A stretch of DNA of 64,000 nt from Phycisphaerae bacterium (GTDB lineage Bacteria; Planctomycetota; Phycisphaerae; Phycisphaerales; UBA1924). Under the pieces are notes generated by a model, which had not been told where the DNA came from, did not search any database, and saw only the letters and a list, made by a program, of their open reading frames with translations. Below are positions 36,525-43,408 of this stretch, piece by piece (position 1 is the stretch's first letter; every line of letters starts with the position of its first letter). The stretch covers positions 62,001 to 126,000 of the forward strand of contig JAEUIZ010000029.1 in NCBI GenBank assembly GCA_016793805.1, given 5' to 3'. The position numbers and the translations under genes are program-made.

Positions 36525-37088
36525 ATGATCCATCCGTGGCACGGCGTCACTCCCGGGATCGACGGCGCGGACCTGCCGGGCTCGTTCCGCGCGGTCATCG
36601 AGATTCCCAAGGGCTCGAATCTCAAGTACGAACTCGACAAGCCGACCGGCCTGTTGAAGTTGGACCGGGTGCTCTCGTCGGCGGTCTTTTATCCCGCGAA
36701 CTACGGGTTCATCCCTCAGACGCTGGCCGAGGACGACGACCCGATGGACGTGCTGGTGTATTGCACCGAGGAGATCCCCCCGCTGACGCTCTGCGACGCC
36801 CGGGCCGTGGGGCTGATGTCGATGCTCGACCAGGGCGACGCGGACCACAAGATCATCGCGGTGCTCCGGCAGGACCCGATCTACGCCGAGTTCACGAAGG
36901 CCAGCGACTTTCCGCGGCACATCTTCAAGATGCTCAAGCGGTTCTTCCAGGACTACAAGACGCTGGAGGGCAAGGACGTGGCGGTGGACGAGATCCTGCC
37001 CGCCGAGGCCGCCCACGCGATCATCGAGGACTCCCTGCAGCGCTACGAACGCGCGCGGCGGACCGGGAGCATGAAGGGGCTGACGTAG
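36525..37088 (+). CDS. ppa: Inorganic pyrophosphatase, family I
   Basis: Hydrolyses pyrophosphate from biosynthetic reactions. The 187-aa length fits family I. Active-site blocks: FRAVIEIPKGSNLKYELDK, YPANYGFIPQTLAEDDDPMD (the metal-binding D-D-D-P-x-D signature) and ALGL-type GLMSMLDQGDADHKIIAV. The C-terminal part (DFPRHIFKMLKRFFQDYK) matches the family's last helix. Preceded by TATGCT without a Shine-Dalgarno sequence. It lies 24 nt from the convergent regulator gene. Confidence 0.95.
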   Translation: MIHPWHGVTPGIDGADLPGSFRAVIEIPKGSNLKYELDKPTGLLKLDRVLSSAVFYPANYGFIPQTLAEDDDPMDVLVYCTEEIPPLTLCDARAVGLMSMLDQGDADHKIIAVLRQDPIYAEFTKASDFPRHIFKMLKRFFQDYKTLEGKDVAVDEILPAEAAHAIIEDSLQRYERARRTGSMKGLT

Positions 37089-37112
37089 CCCGTCGCAGTG
37101 CCGAAGGTGCGA

Positions 37113-37709
37113 TTATCGTGCGTCGTGCACGATGTTGGTCGCGGCTTCGACGGCATCGACCACCTGCCGGACTGAAAAGGGCTTCTTGAGGAACCCATCG
37201 AAGCCCTGGGCTCGGAGGCCCTGTGCCTGTCCGTCGGTCAGTTTGCCCGACATCGCGATGATCCGGGTCATCTGCAGGTTGTCGTTATCGCGAACGAGTT
37301 TCGCCACCGCGCGGGCGTCGCCGGTGCTCGCGTCGCCCAGGTGGATGTCCAGCAGCACGACATGCGGCTTGAAACGCTCGCACGCCATCCCGGCCTGGAA
37401 CGCGCTCGACGAGACCTGCACCTCGTAGTTCGTCCCCTCGACCAGGTGCTTCTGGAGTTGCGTCGTCACGTCCGCCTCGTCGTCCACGATCAGGACTCGC
37501 GTGCGGCCCGTGTTGATCGAGTCCATCGGCATCCCGTGCGCGCGCATGAACCGGATCAGTTCCGACACCGGGATCCGGCGATCCTTCGACCCGGGAATGC
37601 GGTAGCCCTTGAGAGCGCCGCTGTCGAACCACTTGGAGACGGTTCGGGGAGCCACCTGGCAGATCTTCGCGACCTCCCCGGTGGTGAGCACTTCCTTCTC
37701 AAATACCAT
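37113..37709 (-). CDS. HTH-REC regulator (N-terminal excisionase/MerR-like HTH, C-terminal receiver)
   Basis: The 198-aa protein has an N-terminal winged-helix HTH_17/excisionase-type domain (TTGEVAKICQVAPRTVSKWF, then GYRIPGSKDRRIPVSEL, residues 1-60) and a C-terminal response-regulator receiver (VLIVDDEADV at about 72-81, phosphoacceptor Asp121 in HVVLLDIHLGD, Lys in FLKKPF). Usual response regulators have the receiver first, so the order is reversed. No histidine kinase is adjacent. A GAGGTG sequence lies 5 nt before the ATG at 37709; the open frame extends upstream without homology. Targets unknown. Confidence 0.87.
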   Translation of the reverse strand: MVFEKEVLTTGEVAKICQVAPRTVSKWFDSGALKGYRIPGSKDRRIPVSELIRFMRAHGMPMDSINTGRTRVLIVDDEADVTTQLQKHLVEGTNYEVQVSSSAFQAGMACERFKPHVVLLDIHLGDASTGDARAVAKLVRDNDNLQMTRIIAMSGKLTDGQAQGLRAQGFDGFLKKPFSVRQVVDAVEAATNIVHDAR

Positions 37710-38038
37710 GGTCGCACCTCGTCCGTGAGTCCGAACCAAATCCGAACGATCGGGCTGCCGCGGTGATCGTCGGGAGCAAGCGTCGGCGACGATGAATCGA
37801 CGAATTGCGAGAGGCGCTTGACGGATGGGCCGTTGATGCGCGTGAACTTTCGGTTCTGGGACGACGCGACGGAGGCGCGAAGCACGGGTCGAGAGTTTGA
37901 CACTGCGGGGCAAGGTCTAGTAAAGTGGTCCCCCCGAGCGGGAGAGGCTGCATCCGTCGGCGACGGGTGAGCGTATCGGGAGTCCCGGTCGGTCGGCGAT
38001 CGGCGACGGGTCCCATTCCGCCTCAGCAGGAGATGATC
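37710..38038 (+). other. Intergenic region between the HTH-REC gene and the HEAT-like gene
   Basis: 329 bp between divergent genes. It holds a good sigma-70 promoter for the plus strand (37897-37926) and a predicted leader of about 105 nt. I see no conserved ORF, RNA gene or riboswitch. The repeated GGCGACGGGT(GAG/CCC) near 37970 and 38003 and the GGTCGGTCGGCGATCGGCG stretch are low-complexity rather than a clear operator. Confidence 0.5.
37897..37926 (+). promoter_or_regulatory. Sigma-70 promoter TTGACA-N18-TAAAGT
   Basis: A perfect TTGACA (37897-37902) lies 18 nt upstream of TAAAGT (37921-37926). It is the only promoter in this window with a clear consensus -35 box at proper spacing. Predicted start near 37933, giving a leader of about 105 nt before the GTG at 38039. 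Confidence 0.65.
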
Positions 38039-40234
38039 GTGACGCGAGCAATCTTTCGGCGCGGCGTGCAGGGAGTTCTGATGGCCTGCGCCTTGGCCGT
38101 GGCGGTCCCCTGCTTCGGGCAGGCGCCGGCCGCGCCACAGCCCCGCACGGGCGCGGCGAAGGAAGAGTGGGACAAGAACGTCCGCCTCCTTGCCGACTTC
38201 ATCCACTACACCCGCATCAACCGGTACGACATCGCCGCGGGCATCGCCCGGCAACTCATGGCGAAGAACCTCTCGGCGTCGGAGTTCGTCGACCTCGTCG
38301 AGTCCGGCGGCGAACTCGGTCGCTTCCAGGACACCATGGCCCGCGCCCTCCGTCAGCCCGAACTCGAGGCCACTGCCGCGGCGCTCCTGAAGACGTACGA
38401 CCAGGGCAAACTCGAGCGCGTCCGCAACGCCGACGAGATCACGCGCAACATCGCTCTCCTCAAGGGCGTGCAGCGGGCGAGGATCCTGGCACGCGAGCGG
38501 CTCGCCGCCGCCGGCGAGTACGCCATGCCTCAGTTGCTCCAGGCACTCCTGAATCGCAACGACCCGGAGTTGCAGGCGCAGGCCCAGAGACTGATGCAGG
38601 ATATGGGCCAGCAGGCCGTGATGCCGCTTTGCACCGCGCTTGGCCAGTTGGATCCGGCGTCGCAGGAGATCGTGGCGGATATCCTGGGGATGCTGGGGTA
38701 TCGCACTGCGGTCCCGTATCTGCACGACGTGCTGATGTCCACGCCGGCCGCGGGCGTGCGCACGGCGTGCGATCGGGCCCTGACTCGCATCGGTGGTGCT
38801 GGAACTGGAGCGACCGCTGACTTGTACCGCGATCTGGCCGAGGCGTTCTATGAGGAGCGCACGGAACTCACCAGTTTCCCGGGCGAGCCGGTCCAGTTGT
38901 TGTGGGGGTACTCGCCCCAGATCGGTCTGCTGCCCACCGCGATCGACACGGCCGTCTACCACGAGGCGATGTCGATGCGCTGCGCGGAGCGCTCGATGGC
39001 CCTCAAAGCCGATGGCAACGAGGCCGCCCTCTCGCTCTGGCTCGCCGGCAACTTCTCGCGCGAGATCGACACGCCGGTGGGCTACGACAACCCGGCCTAT
39101 CCGAAGGCACGCCGCGACGCGATGTATTGGGCGGTGACGGCGGGCGCGGGCCCCAGCCAGGCGGTGCTCGCCCGCGCGCTGGCGACTCGGGACACGCCCC
39201 TGGCGCGGCGCGCCATCGCGGCGATCGACCAGACCGCGGGCGGGACCGTTCTCTGGGGCGACAAGGGCGGCAGTGCGCCGCTCCGCGATTCGCTGAGTTA
39301 TCCGAATCGCCGTGTGCAGTACGAGGCGGCGCTGGCCCTGGGCAAGGCTCAGCCGCAGCAGGGCTTCCCTGGGTCCGAACGGGTGGTCCCGGTGCTCGCC
39401 AGCGCGATTCGCGACGCGGGCGTCCGCTACGCCGTGGTCCTGGCCACGAACAAGGAAATCGGGGAGGGCCATCGGCGAACCCTCGAGCACGCGGGCTACA
39501 CGGTGATGCCGGTTTCCGCGTCGCTTTCGGACCTTGCGGCTCCGATCGCCGAATCCCCCGGCATCGACCTCATCGTCTCGAACCTCAACGGCGACCAAAC
39601 CGTTTCGCTGGTCAATGAAGTCCGAGCCAGCGCCAAACTTGGCGCAACGCCGGTTCTTGCTCTCACTCCGCCGCCGGCGAACATCGACCTTGCCCGGAAG
39701 TACACCCGTGACGCCGGCATCGCCGTGCGTCCGACGGGGCTCAGCGAGTCCCAGATTGCCGAGGCCGCCGCTCAACTGGTGCAAGCGGCTTCCGGAGGAC
39801 CGATCGGCACGGACGAGGCCGGCGCGTACGCGACCCGGGCACTGGGCGTGCTCCGCGACCTGGCCGTGTCCGGGAACACCGTGTTCGACGTGGGCGATGC
39901 GGCCCTTCCACTGATCGCCGCGCTCTCGGACGCCAAGGGCCAGACTCGGCTCGACGTGGCCGAGGTCCTGGCACGCATCAATCAGAAGCGGGCGCAGGTC
40001 GCGCTGGCCGACGGTGCGCTGGGAGCCTCGGGCGACGAACGAGTGGCGCTCCTTGGCAAGTTGGCGGACTCGGCCAAGCGTTTCGGGAACCAACTCGAAG
40101 AGCGGCAGGTCGCGAGGGTCGGCGAACTGGCCTCGACGGGCCCGGATAAGGAAGCCACGGCCGCCGCCGCGGTTGTCGGGTCGCTGAATCTGCCGCAGCG
40201 GAACCTGATCCCGCTGATTCTCGGGCAGAAGTAG
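38039..40234 (+). CDS. Secreted HEAT-repeat-like protein (731 aa)
   Basis: The protein begins MTRAIFRRGVQGVLMACALA with a signal peptide ending CFGQ, so it is exported. The mature part is Ala-rich and helical, with HEAT/PBS-like repeats such as ERLAAAGEYAMPQLLQALLN, AVMPLCTALGQLDPASQEIVADILGMLGYRTAVPYLHDVL and VQYEAALALGKAQPQQ. A receiver-like (REC without phosphorylation site) stretch seems to lie around VRYAVVLATNKEIGEGHRRTLEHAGY...VSNLNGDQTVSL. The GTG at 38039 is chosen because AGGAG (38028-38032) is 6 nt upstream; the in-frame ATG at 38033 directly abuts that sequence and is less likely. A hairpin terminator follows. Function unknown, possibly a scaffold in the periplasm. Confidence 0.8.
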   Translation: MTRAIFRRGVQGVLMACALAVAVPCFGQAPAAPQPRTGAAKEEWDKNVRLLADFIHYTRINRYDIAAGIARQLMAKNLSASEFVDLVESGGELGRFQDTMARALRQPELEATAAALLKTYDQGKLERVRNADEITRNIALLKGVQRARILARERLAAAGEYAMPQLLQALLNRNDPELQAQAQRLMQDMGQQAVMPLCTALGQLDPASQEIVADILGMLGYRTAVPYLHDVLMSTPAAGVRTACDRALTRIGGAGTGATADLYRDLAEAFYEERTELTSFPGEPVQLLWGYSPQIGLLPTAIDTAVYHEAMSMRCAERSMALKADGNEAALSLWLAGNFSREIDTPVGYDNPAYPKARRDAMYWAVTAGAGPSQAVLARALATRDTPLARRAIAAIDQTAGGTVLWGDKGGSAPLRDSLSYPNRRVQYEAALALGKAQPQQGFPGSERVVPVLASAIRDAGVRYAVVLATNKEIGEGHRRTLEHAGYTVMPVSASLSDLAAPIAESPGIDLIVSNLNGDQTVSLVNEVRASAKLGATPVLALTPPPANIDLARKYTRDAGIAVRPTGLSESQIAEAAAQLVQAASGGPIGTDEAGAYATRALGVLRDLAVSGNTVFDVGDAALPLIAALSDAKGQTRLDVAEVLARINQKRAQVALADGALGASGDERVALLGKLADSAKRFGNQLEERQVARVGELASTGPDKEATAAAAVVGSLNLPQRNLIPLILGQK

Positions 40235-40707
40235 CCGCGGCGTTCCCGGCCCACGAGCCGGGCCTGGCCAGCCTCAACAGCACGTCCGATCCACACGCGA
40301 ACCCAGGGCCAAGCGTCCCTGGGTTCGTTGCTATCGGCCGCAGCCGCGCCCCCCGCACGCGCGCCGCGCGCGCTCCAGCCCGCACATTCCGGCGCGCCCG
40401 GATGGGATCTCAGGCGTAGGGCTCAACGCACCGGCGGGGGACGCCGATCCACCCACCACGAACACAAGGCCCCTGGTCGGCGCGGGACGAGCCGTTTCCC
40501 GCGACCTGGCGAGCGGGCGGGTTCGTCGTCCGGGCGCGCAGGGGAGGGCCCGGACGCCGACGGCACGCTCCGGCGCGAGAGCCCCGGAGCCTGCTTTGGT
40601 GGGCGGCGGCCATGGGACGCGGCGTTCGCGGACCCATGCGACGGCCGGCGCTCGGTGTGTGGTGCCGCGGGAGCCGTCCGTGGTCGCCTGTTGAAGGAGA
40701 AAGTCTC
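40235..40707 (+). other. Intergenic region upstream of the pseudopilin cluster
   Basis: 473 bp. It contains the hairpin at 40298-40327 and otherwise GC-rich sequence with open frames on both strands but no recognisable protein, Shine-Dalgarno-led start or RNA structure. A promoter for the pilin gene must lie here, but no convincing -10 element is visible close to 40708. Confidence 0.4.
40298..40327 (+). terminator. Hairpin terminator after the HEAT-like gene
   Basis: A perfect 11-bp stem, CGAACCCAGGG with its complement, and an 8-nt loop, 63 nt after the stop. Only a short T-poor tail (TTGCTAT) follows, so termination efficiency is uncertain. Confidence 0.6.
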
Positions 40708-41142
40708 ATGCGTGGACGCGTTCGCAAGGCCTTTACGCTCGTCGAAATCCTGATTGTCGTCGTCATCCTCGGCATCCTCGCCGCGATCGTGGTCCCGCAG
40801 TTCACGAACGCCACGCAGGACGCCCAGGCGGGCAACCTCCAATCGCAGCTCGACACGCTGAACAACCAGATCGAGTTGTTCCGCGCCCGCACCAACGCCT
40901 ACCCGACGATCGCCGAGTTCAACGCGGCGACCGTCACGAGCCCGATCGCCTACACCAACTGGGGCCCGTTCATCGACGGCGGCTACCTCAAGGCCCCGCC
41001 GGTGAATCCGGTCAATAACGCCAGCGACGTCGTCGCTGCGGCGGCGGTTGGCTCGGGTTGGGTCTGGGACGCTGCCTCGGGCACTCTGACCGCCTGCGAG
41101 TACGACGAGTCGACCAAGCGTCCGACCCCGGGCGTGCCCTAA
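40708..41142 (+). CDS. Type II/IV pseudopilin 1 (GspG-like)
   Basis: The 144-aa protein starts MRGRVRKAFTLVEILIVVVI, a type III (prepilin) signal with the processing site between Ala and Phe and the conserved Glu at +5. The N-terminal hydrophobic helix LVEILIVVVILGILAAIVVPQF is followed by a GspG-like globular part (AQAGNLQSQLDTLNNQIELF, YLKAPPVNP). The residue before cleavage is Ala where Gly is the rule. AAGGAGA (40694-40700) precedes the ATG. It is the first gene of a secretion/pilus cluster. Confidence 0.92.
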   Translation: MRGRVRKAFTLVEILIVVVILGILAAIVVPQFTNATQDAQAGNLQSQLDTLNNQIELFRARTNAYPTIAEFNAATVTSPIAYTNWGPFIDGGYLKAPPVNPVNNASDVVAAAAVGSGWVWDAASGTLTACEYDESTKRPTPGVP

Positions 41143-41171
41143 GTCAGTTCGGATCTGAACTCTTTCACGCC

Positions 41172-41195
41172 GCCGATCCCTTCGCGGGGATCGGC
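41172..41195 (+). other. Hairpin between the two GspG-like genes
   Basis: GCCGATCCC pairs with GGGATCGGC around a TTCGCG loop, 29 nt after the first pilin stop. There is no T run, so it is more likely an mRNA-stabilising or partial-termination structure that lets the first pilin be made in excess. Confidence 0.5.
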
Positions 41196-41264
41196 TGGCC
41201 TTCGGTCGGGGAGAGCCCGTTGGAGGCGGGAGACGATCGCGGGAGCGATCGCGAGGAGAGAGCC

Positions 41265-41693
41265 ATGCGCAGCGCGTTCACGCTCGTGGAAATCCTGATC
41301 GTCGTCGTGATCCTCGGGATCCTCTCGGCGGTGGTCGTTCCGCAGTTCTCCAACGCCACGCAGCAGGCCACCTCGACCGCGACCTACGACCAGTTGGTCA
41401 AGACGCGCCAAGCCCTCGGCGTCTACTTTGTGCGCAACGGGAGCCGATTCCCGCAGATCGTCGCCGGGCAGGGCCTCGCGGCCTGGGGCCAGTTGGCGAC
41501 CGTGGGCGGCGACTACCTCCGCGAGCCGCCGATGAACCTCTGGGTGGACCCCGCGGTGGCGGACGTGGTCGTCATCGGGAACACGCCGGATGCTGGGTAT
41601 CAGAACACGCACGGATGGATCTTTGACCCCGCGACGGGCAACCTCTGGGCCGGGTCGTTCGACATCAACGACAAACCGTTCCCCAAGCCCTGA
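41265..41693 (+). CDS. Type II/IV pseudopilin 2 (GspG-like)
   Basis: The 142-aa protein begins MRSAFTLVEILIVVVILGIL, with the same Ala-Phe processing site and Glu at +5 as its neighbour, followed by SAVVVPQFSNATQQATSTATYDQLVKTRQALGVYFVRNG and the motif YLREPPMNLWVDP. It is clearly paralogous to pseudopilin 1 over the first 35 residues. AGGAGAGAG lies just upstream of the ATG. Confidence 0.92.
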   Translation: MRSAFTLVEILIVVVILGILSAVVVPQFSNATQQATSTATYDQLVKTRQALGVYFVRNGSRFPQIVAGQGLAAWGQLATVGGDYLREPPMNLWVDPAVADVVVIGNTPDAGYQNTHGWIFDPATGNLWAGSFDINDKPFPKP

Positions 41694-41747
41694 CGTTATC
41701 GGCGGTATCTCGGCGGACCGGGTGGGGTTGAACTGGAGCGATCGTCC

Positions 41748-42149
41748 ATGAATCGAAGGTGCCGACTCATCCGCCGGCCCGGCCGCGCCGATCCAACGAC
41801 CATGGAGACGACTCCCCACAGCGTCCCGCGGTCTCGCGGGTATCAGAACGCCATGCTCACGATCATCGCTGTCATGGTGGGGCTCGGGCTGCTCGAGCGG
41901 CAACTGTCGCCCGATGGGCTCGCGGGCCCGGCCGGAGCCTCGGCCCAGGGTCCCACCGACGCGGACCAGGGCGGGCTGATGAACGCCCTGGAGCAGCGCA
42001 AGGTCATCATCGCCGAGTTGCGGTCCATCGGGGCCCGGCTCGACAAGTTGGACGCGAAACTGGCGGCAGGCCTGTCGGTCAAGGTGGTGGACATGCCCCC
42101 GATCAGATTGCCCGCGGAACCGAAGGCGAAGCCGGACGCGGGCAAGTAG
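41748..42149 (+). CDS. Small single-pass membrane protein in the secretion cluster
   Basis: Up to 133 aa; an internal ATG at 41802 (METTPHSV) would give a 115-aa form. It has one membrane helix (MLTIIAVMVGLGLLE) with a polar N-terminus, an Ala/Gly-rich linker, a helical segment (LEQRKVIIAELRSIGARLDKLDAKL) and a Lys/Pro tail. The position between pseudopilin genes suggests an inner-membrane component such as an assembly-platform or GspC/PilN-like accessory protein. No family was recognised. Confidence 0.65.
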   Translation: MNRRCRLIRRPGRADPTTMETTPHSVPRSRGYQNAMLTIIAVMVGLGLLERQLSPDGLAGPAGASAQGPTDADQGGLMNALEQRKVIIAELRSIGARLDKLDAKLAAGLSVKVVDMPPIRLPAEPKAKPDAGK

Positions 42150-42196
42150 GGCCCGTGCCCGTTGGCGCGGGGAATGGCCCTCGCCGAGGGGGAAGT

Positions 42197-42209
42197 GGGG
42201 GGGGGGGGG
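42197..42209 (+). repeat. Homopolymeric G13 tract upstream of pseudopilin 3
   Basis: Thirteen consecutive G lie 8 nt before the ATG of the GspH-like gene, in the position expected for a ribosome binding site. Such tracts are prone to length change by slippage. Confidence 0.8.
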
Positions 42210-42217
42210 AGCGATCG

Positions 42218-42736
42218 ATGTCCCACGAACTGCGTTGCCGGGCCTACACGCTCATTGAACTGCTCATCGCCATCGTGCTGCTGGGCATCGCGAGCGCGGT
42301 GGTGATTCCGTCGATCGGATCAGCCGACGCGCTGAAGGTCCAGTCCGCGGTCCGAGCGATCGTCGCGGACATCAACGCGGCCCAGTCGGAGGCGCTGGCG
42401 ACGCAGCGAGGCCGCGCGATCGTGTTCGACGTCGCGCACAACAAGTATCAGATCATCGAGGTGAACGGGACGACGCTGAACCCCGCCCAGGACCTCATCC
42501 GCGAGGTCCAGTTGGTCACCACCGGCCATGGGCTCTCGGGGACCATCGTGGCCGCCGACTTCGGGGGGACCGACACGCTGGTCTTTGACGAACTGGGCGG
42601 ACCGGTCACGGGCCCGGGAAGCAGCAACCCCAGCGCGGGCGGGACCGTCCGCGTGACGGGCTTCGGTTCCACGTTCGAACTGACCGTCGAGGCGTACACG
42701 GGACGGGTGACCGTGCAGCGCCTCGCGGGCCCGTGA
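42218..42736 (+). CDS. Type II pseudopilin 3 (GspH/FimT-like)
   Basis: The 172-aa protein begins MSHELRCRAYTLIELLIAIV, a prepilin signal with Ala-Tyr at the cleavage point and Glu at +5. The mature part contains VQSAVRAIVADINAAQSEALATQRGRAIVFD and repeated short beta strands, as in minor pseudopilins of the GspH/FimT type. Its ribosome binding region is the G13 tract. It precedes a small membrane protein and the secretin. Confidence 0.85.
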   Translation: MSHELRCRAYTLIELLIAIVLLGIASAVVIPSIGSADALKVQSAVRAIVADINAAQSEALATQRGRAIVFDVAHNKYQIIEVNGTTLNPAQDLIREVQLVTTGHGLSGTIVAADFGGTDTLVFDELGGPVTGPGSSNPSAGGTVRVTGFGSTFELTVEAYTGRVTVQRLAGP

Positions 42737-42743
42737 GGTGAGC

Positions 42744-43001
42744 ATGCCTACCCACAGGACACGAACCAGGTTCGGACTGCTGTTCGCGGTCGGCGCGTGC
42801 GCGCTCACGGCGCTGATCTGGGGTCGGCTCAAGCTTGTGACGGGCATCCCAAGGTCGGCGTACGCCGAGCCCGAGGCCGCGGGCACGCCAGCCCCGATCC
42901 CGCAGCGCGCCGAGCCGGCGCGGCGGCAGGCGACCGAACCCGCGAGACGGCGGGCCGTCGAGCCGCAGCGAGCAGACGGTGCTCGCCCGATCGGGGACTG
43001 A
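42744..43001 (+). CDS. Small membrane protein with Arg/Pro-rich tail (85 aa)
   Basis: After MPTHRTRTR comes one membrane helix (FGLLFAVGACALTALIW) and a tail rich in Arg, Ala, Pro and Glu with no motif. It begins 7 nt after pseudopilin 3; an in-frame GTG at 42738 is also possible. The size and topology recall a truncated GspC/PilP-like linker to the secretin, but there is no sequence evidence for that. Confidence 0.5.
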   Translation: MPTHRTRTRFGLLFAVGACALTALIWGRLKLVTGIPRSAYAEPEAAGTPAPIPQRAEPARRQATEPARRRAVEPQRADGARPIGD

Positions 43002-43408
43002 ACCCGACTCGCACCGCTCGACGAGCGACAAGGGACCCTTCTAGTACGCCCGCCGGTGTCGTCCTCGCGCGAGGCCGCGCGTGCTGCAGACGGCTTCGCT
43101 CGTGCTCCCGGCCTCTCGAAGAGCGTCACGGCCTCGACCGCGCGTCCGTCGCACCGTGAACACCGCTTCGAGTCCGCGCGCCTCGGTGGCGTCCGCGCCT
43201 GCCTGTTCTTATGGGCCCGCCTCCAAGGCCGCACGGCGGGCGCAACCCGTACACGCGTGCCAGCCTCCGGGTTGCCCCAGGCGGCAGGCCCGGCGTGGGC
43301 AAGTGCGGCGGGGACTGCGACGACATAGCAGCGGCGCTTCGTGCGCCAAGGCGTGTTGACACGGGGGTGCCTACCACCGGCGCCGGAAGGGAACCAAGGA
43401 GCATGGGA
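43002..43408 (+). other. Intergenic region before the secretin gene
   Basis: 407 bp with no recognisable gene. The plus-strand frame continuous with the secretin lacks homology and reads as an artefact of high GC content. TTGACA at 43355-43360 has no fitting -10 element. The AAGGAG that decides the secretin start is at 43396-43401. Confidence 0.4.

Noticed and set aside
40328-40707. Possible gene between the HEAT-like and pilin genes
   Set aside because: Open frames on both strands give low-complexity Arg/Gly/Ala sequence with no ribosome binding site or family.
43056-43400. Coding sequence before the secretin
   Set aside because: The frame continuous with the secretin lacks homology, and the ribosome binding site at 43396 fixes the start downstream.
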